64,000 bases of DNA. Source: Strix aluco. Lineage: Eukaryota; Chordata; Aves; Strigiformes; Strigidae. The notes under the pieces are model-generated. The model was not told the DNA's origin and searched no databases. It saw only the letters and a list, made by a program, of their open reading frames with translations. The translations under genes and the position numbers were made by a program. Every line of letters starts with the position of its first letter. Within the stretch, counting starts at the first letter, position 1. The stretch is from assembly GCF_031877795.1 (NCBI RefSeq), contig NC_133948.1, positions 14,710,948 to 14,774,947 on the forward strand, given 5' to 3'. Shown one piece after another: positions 62,601 to 64,000 of the stretch.

Positions 62601-64000
62601 CGGGAGGACTCAGATTCTACACTAATTTTGTCCAAGTTCGGGAATACAGTTTTCAAGAGCATTCAGCATTGGCTAAATTTTGCTCCTCCTGTTGTAGCAG
62701 AAGAAATTGTTATAAGAAAGAGTTACAGCAAAGTTGAATGGTCCTGAAAATGTGTCTCCATCTGTTCTGCAAAGGGACTACGCTCCCCTCCGGAACTATC
62801 AAAGCAATTGCAAAGTTATCAGAGCAATTCTGGAGCTGAGAACTGGTCCCCAGTGAAAGCAAGAACAAAATTTAGTTTTGAGCATAAAATTCTCGGTCCA
62901 AAAAATGCTGGGAACTCTCTGCAGCTTCCCCACAAGTATAAATCAGGGGACTGTAATGGCTTCAGTGGTCGTAAGTCAGGAGGCAGCAGCTTTGGCCTGG
63001 GCTTGGCACAAGTCCGTGAGGCTTCAGGCACAAACACGTCCTCTCCCCCCACTGCCAGCCCAATAAAAACATGGTCTCTGGTGCGTGGTAGGTGTTCACA
63101 GACCCGTGGTGCTTGCAGAAGGTGGTGTCCACTTTGCACCCACACTCTAACCTTGCACCACCTCCACACTCCTATAAAACCCCGTCACTGGGAGATTAAT
63201 TGCAGAGCACGGCTGAGCAGGGCTGTCAGTTTGCTCTCAGTTATCCCAGAGGGAATTTGCCTACCCAGAATTTCACTTGTAAAATGAAGTAATCCATTCC
63301 CCTCAGCCCTCAGTCTGTGTGCTAGGAGCATGTCTGGAGAGAGCAGGAACAGGAGGGCAACCCCAGTGCAACAGCCTCTTCCCAGCACAAGGCACTAAGT
63401 CCATCGTCGTTCCCAGGACCCACCTGAGCAGCTCGCTGCACCTTTTGGTGGGACAGGCAGGGCTGAGGAGAAAGGAGGGCTCTGCAGAGGAAAGCAGTAG
63501 AGGGAGCCTGGGTTACAGCCCGGGACGGGGCGAGGGGCGTCGCATACTAACAGTAAAGGAACTAACGGAGCAATCGCAGTTAGACTGGACACAGGTTCAT
63601 GCAGCTCCTGTCTCTTCCCATCCCCTCTTCCACATAAGTGCAGTCACGTTCGCTCAGGATGCAGCTGCAGGGTTGCCGGGCGTGCACGGACACATTGGCT
63701 CACACCACTCTGGGTGTGAACAGAGTCCCCTGCGCGACCCTGGGGACGCGTAGGCGCAGGGCTGGGGACAGGGAGCGTGGACAGCCCCAACTCAAGCCCC
63801 GTTTCTCTGGCCAGTATGGATGTGGCTGGTTCGGTTCCTCTAGTGCAACAACCTCAGGGCCACCCCGCAAGGATTGTGGAGGTGTCATCTTTGCGAGTCT
63901 ACTCCTGATGACAGGAGTCTCATTATTTTCCTGCTGTCTCTCATAAATAGAAGAACAACAAACTCTCAGGCAGTCCTTCTGAGGAGATGAAATCTTTGAA
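59611..64000. other. Region with no recognised coding exon; possible NOS1 3' UTR
   Basis: 4.4 kb of mixed composition. I find no exon of NOS1, the expected next gene, and its C-terminal coding sequence is not visible on the minus strand. An AATAAA on the minus strand at 60156-60161 could end a long NOS1 3' UTR running from beyond 64000. Open frames here are short and unrecognised. Confidence 0.4.

Noticed and set aside
1-64000. CRISPR arrays, rRNA or tRNA genes, operons
   Set aside because: The window is spliced vertebrate DNA. The only regular repeats are the minisatellites described, which lack spacer structure, and I saw no tRNA or rRNA sequence.
1-64000. Endogenous retroviruses, other capsid- or envelope-bearing elements, DNA transposons
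   Set aside because: None recognised. The only mobile elements I could support are the four CR1 fragments.

Overview
The window is bird nuclear DNA. Four CR1 LINE tails, two of which keep the octamer end typical of birds (TTCTATGA or its complement), sit among three intron-rich vertebrate genes. I recognise FBXW8, TESC and FBXO21 from their proteins. The order FBXW8(+), TESC(-), FBXO21(-) matches the block I know from human chromosome 12q24. In that block NOS1 comes next, beyond FBXO21. I cannot name the species.

Layout. At 1-20300 lie the last six coding exons and the 3' UTR of FBXW8 on the + strand. Its F-box half lies upstream, outside the window. At 20300-26250 is GC-rich intergenic DNA with two CR1 tails, a 60-bp tandem repeat and a MEF2-type site. 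TESC (- strand, 26255 to about 33005) is complete, with eight exons encoding 214 residues. Its promoter is a CpG island with a TATA-like box. FBXO21 (- strand, about 36565 to 57712) is complete, with twelve exons encoding 615 residues. Its CpG-island promoter has a YY1-type site across the start codon and short direct repeats upstream. Beyond it lie a 46-bp minisatellite, a 5'-truncated CR1 of about 0.95 kb, and about 4.4 kb without a recognisable coding exon. That last stretch could be the 3' UTR of NOS1 by synteny, but this is inference.

How the genes relate. The three genes are neighbours, not an operon. FBXW8 is a WD40 substrate receptor for cullin-RING ligases (CUL7 and CUL1). FBXO21 is a receptor for an SCF-type ligase, with a transglutaminase-like (SirB1-type) region and a YccV/HspQ-like domain. 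TESC (CHP3) is a myristoylated EF-hand Ca2+ sensor related to calcineurin B. All 23 introns between the listed coding exons are GT-AG, and every exon joins in frame. Most other open frames are shadows in GC-rich or intronic DNA. I saw no convincing new biological system. The most useful leads are candidate conserved noncoding elements, promoter architecture and tandem repeats.
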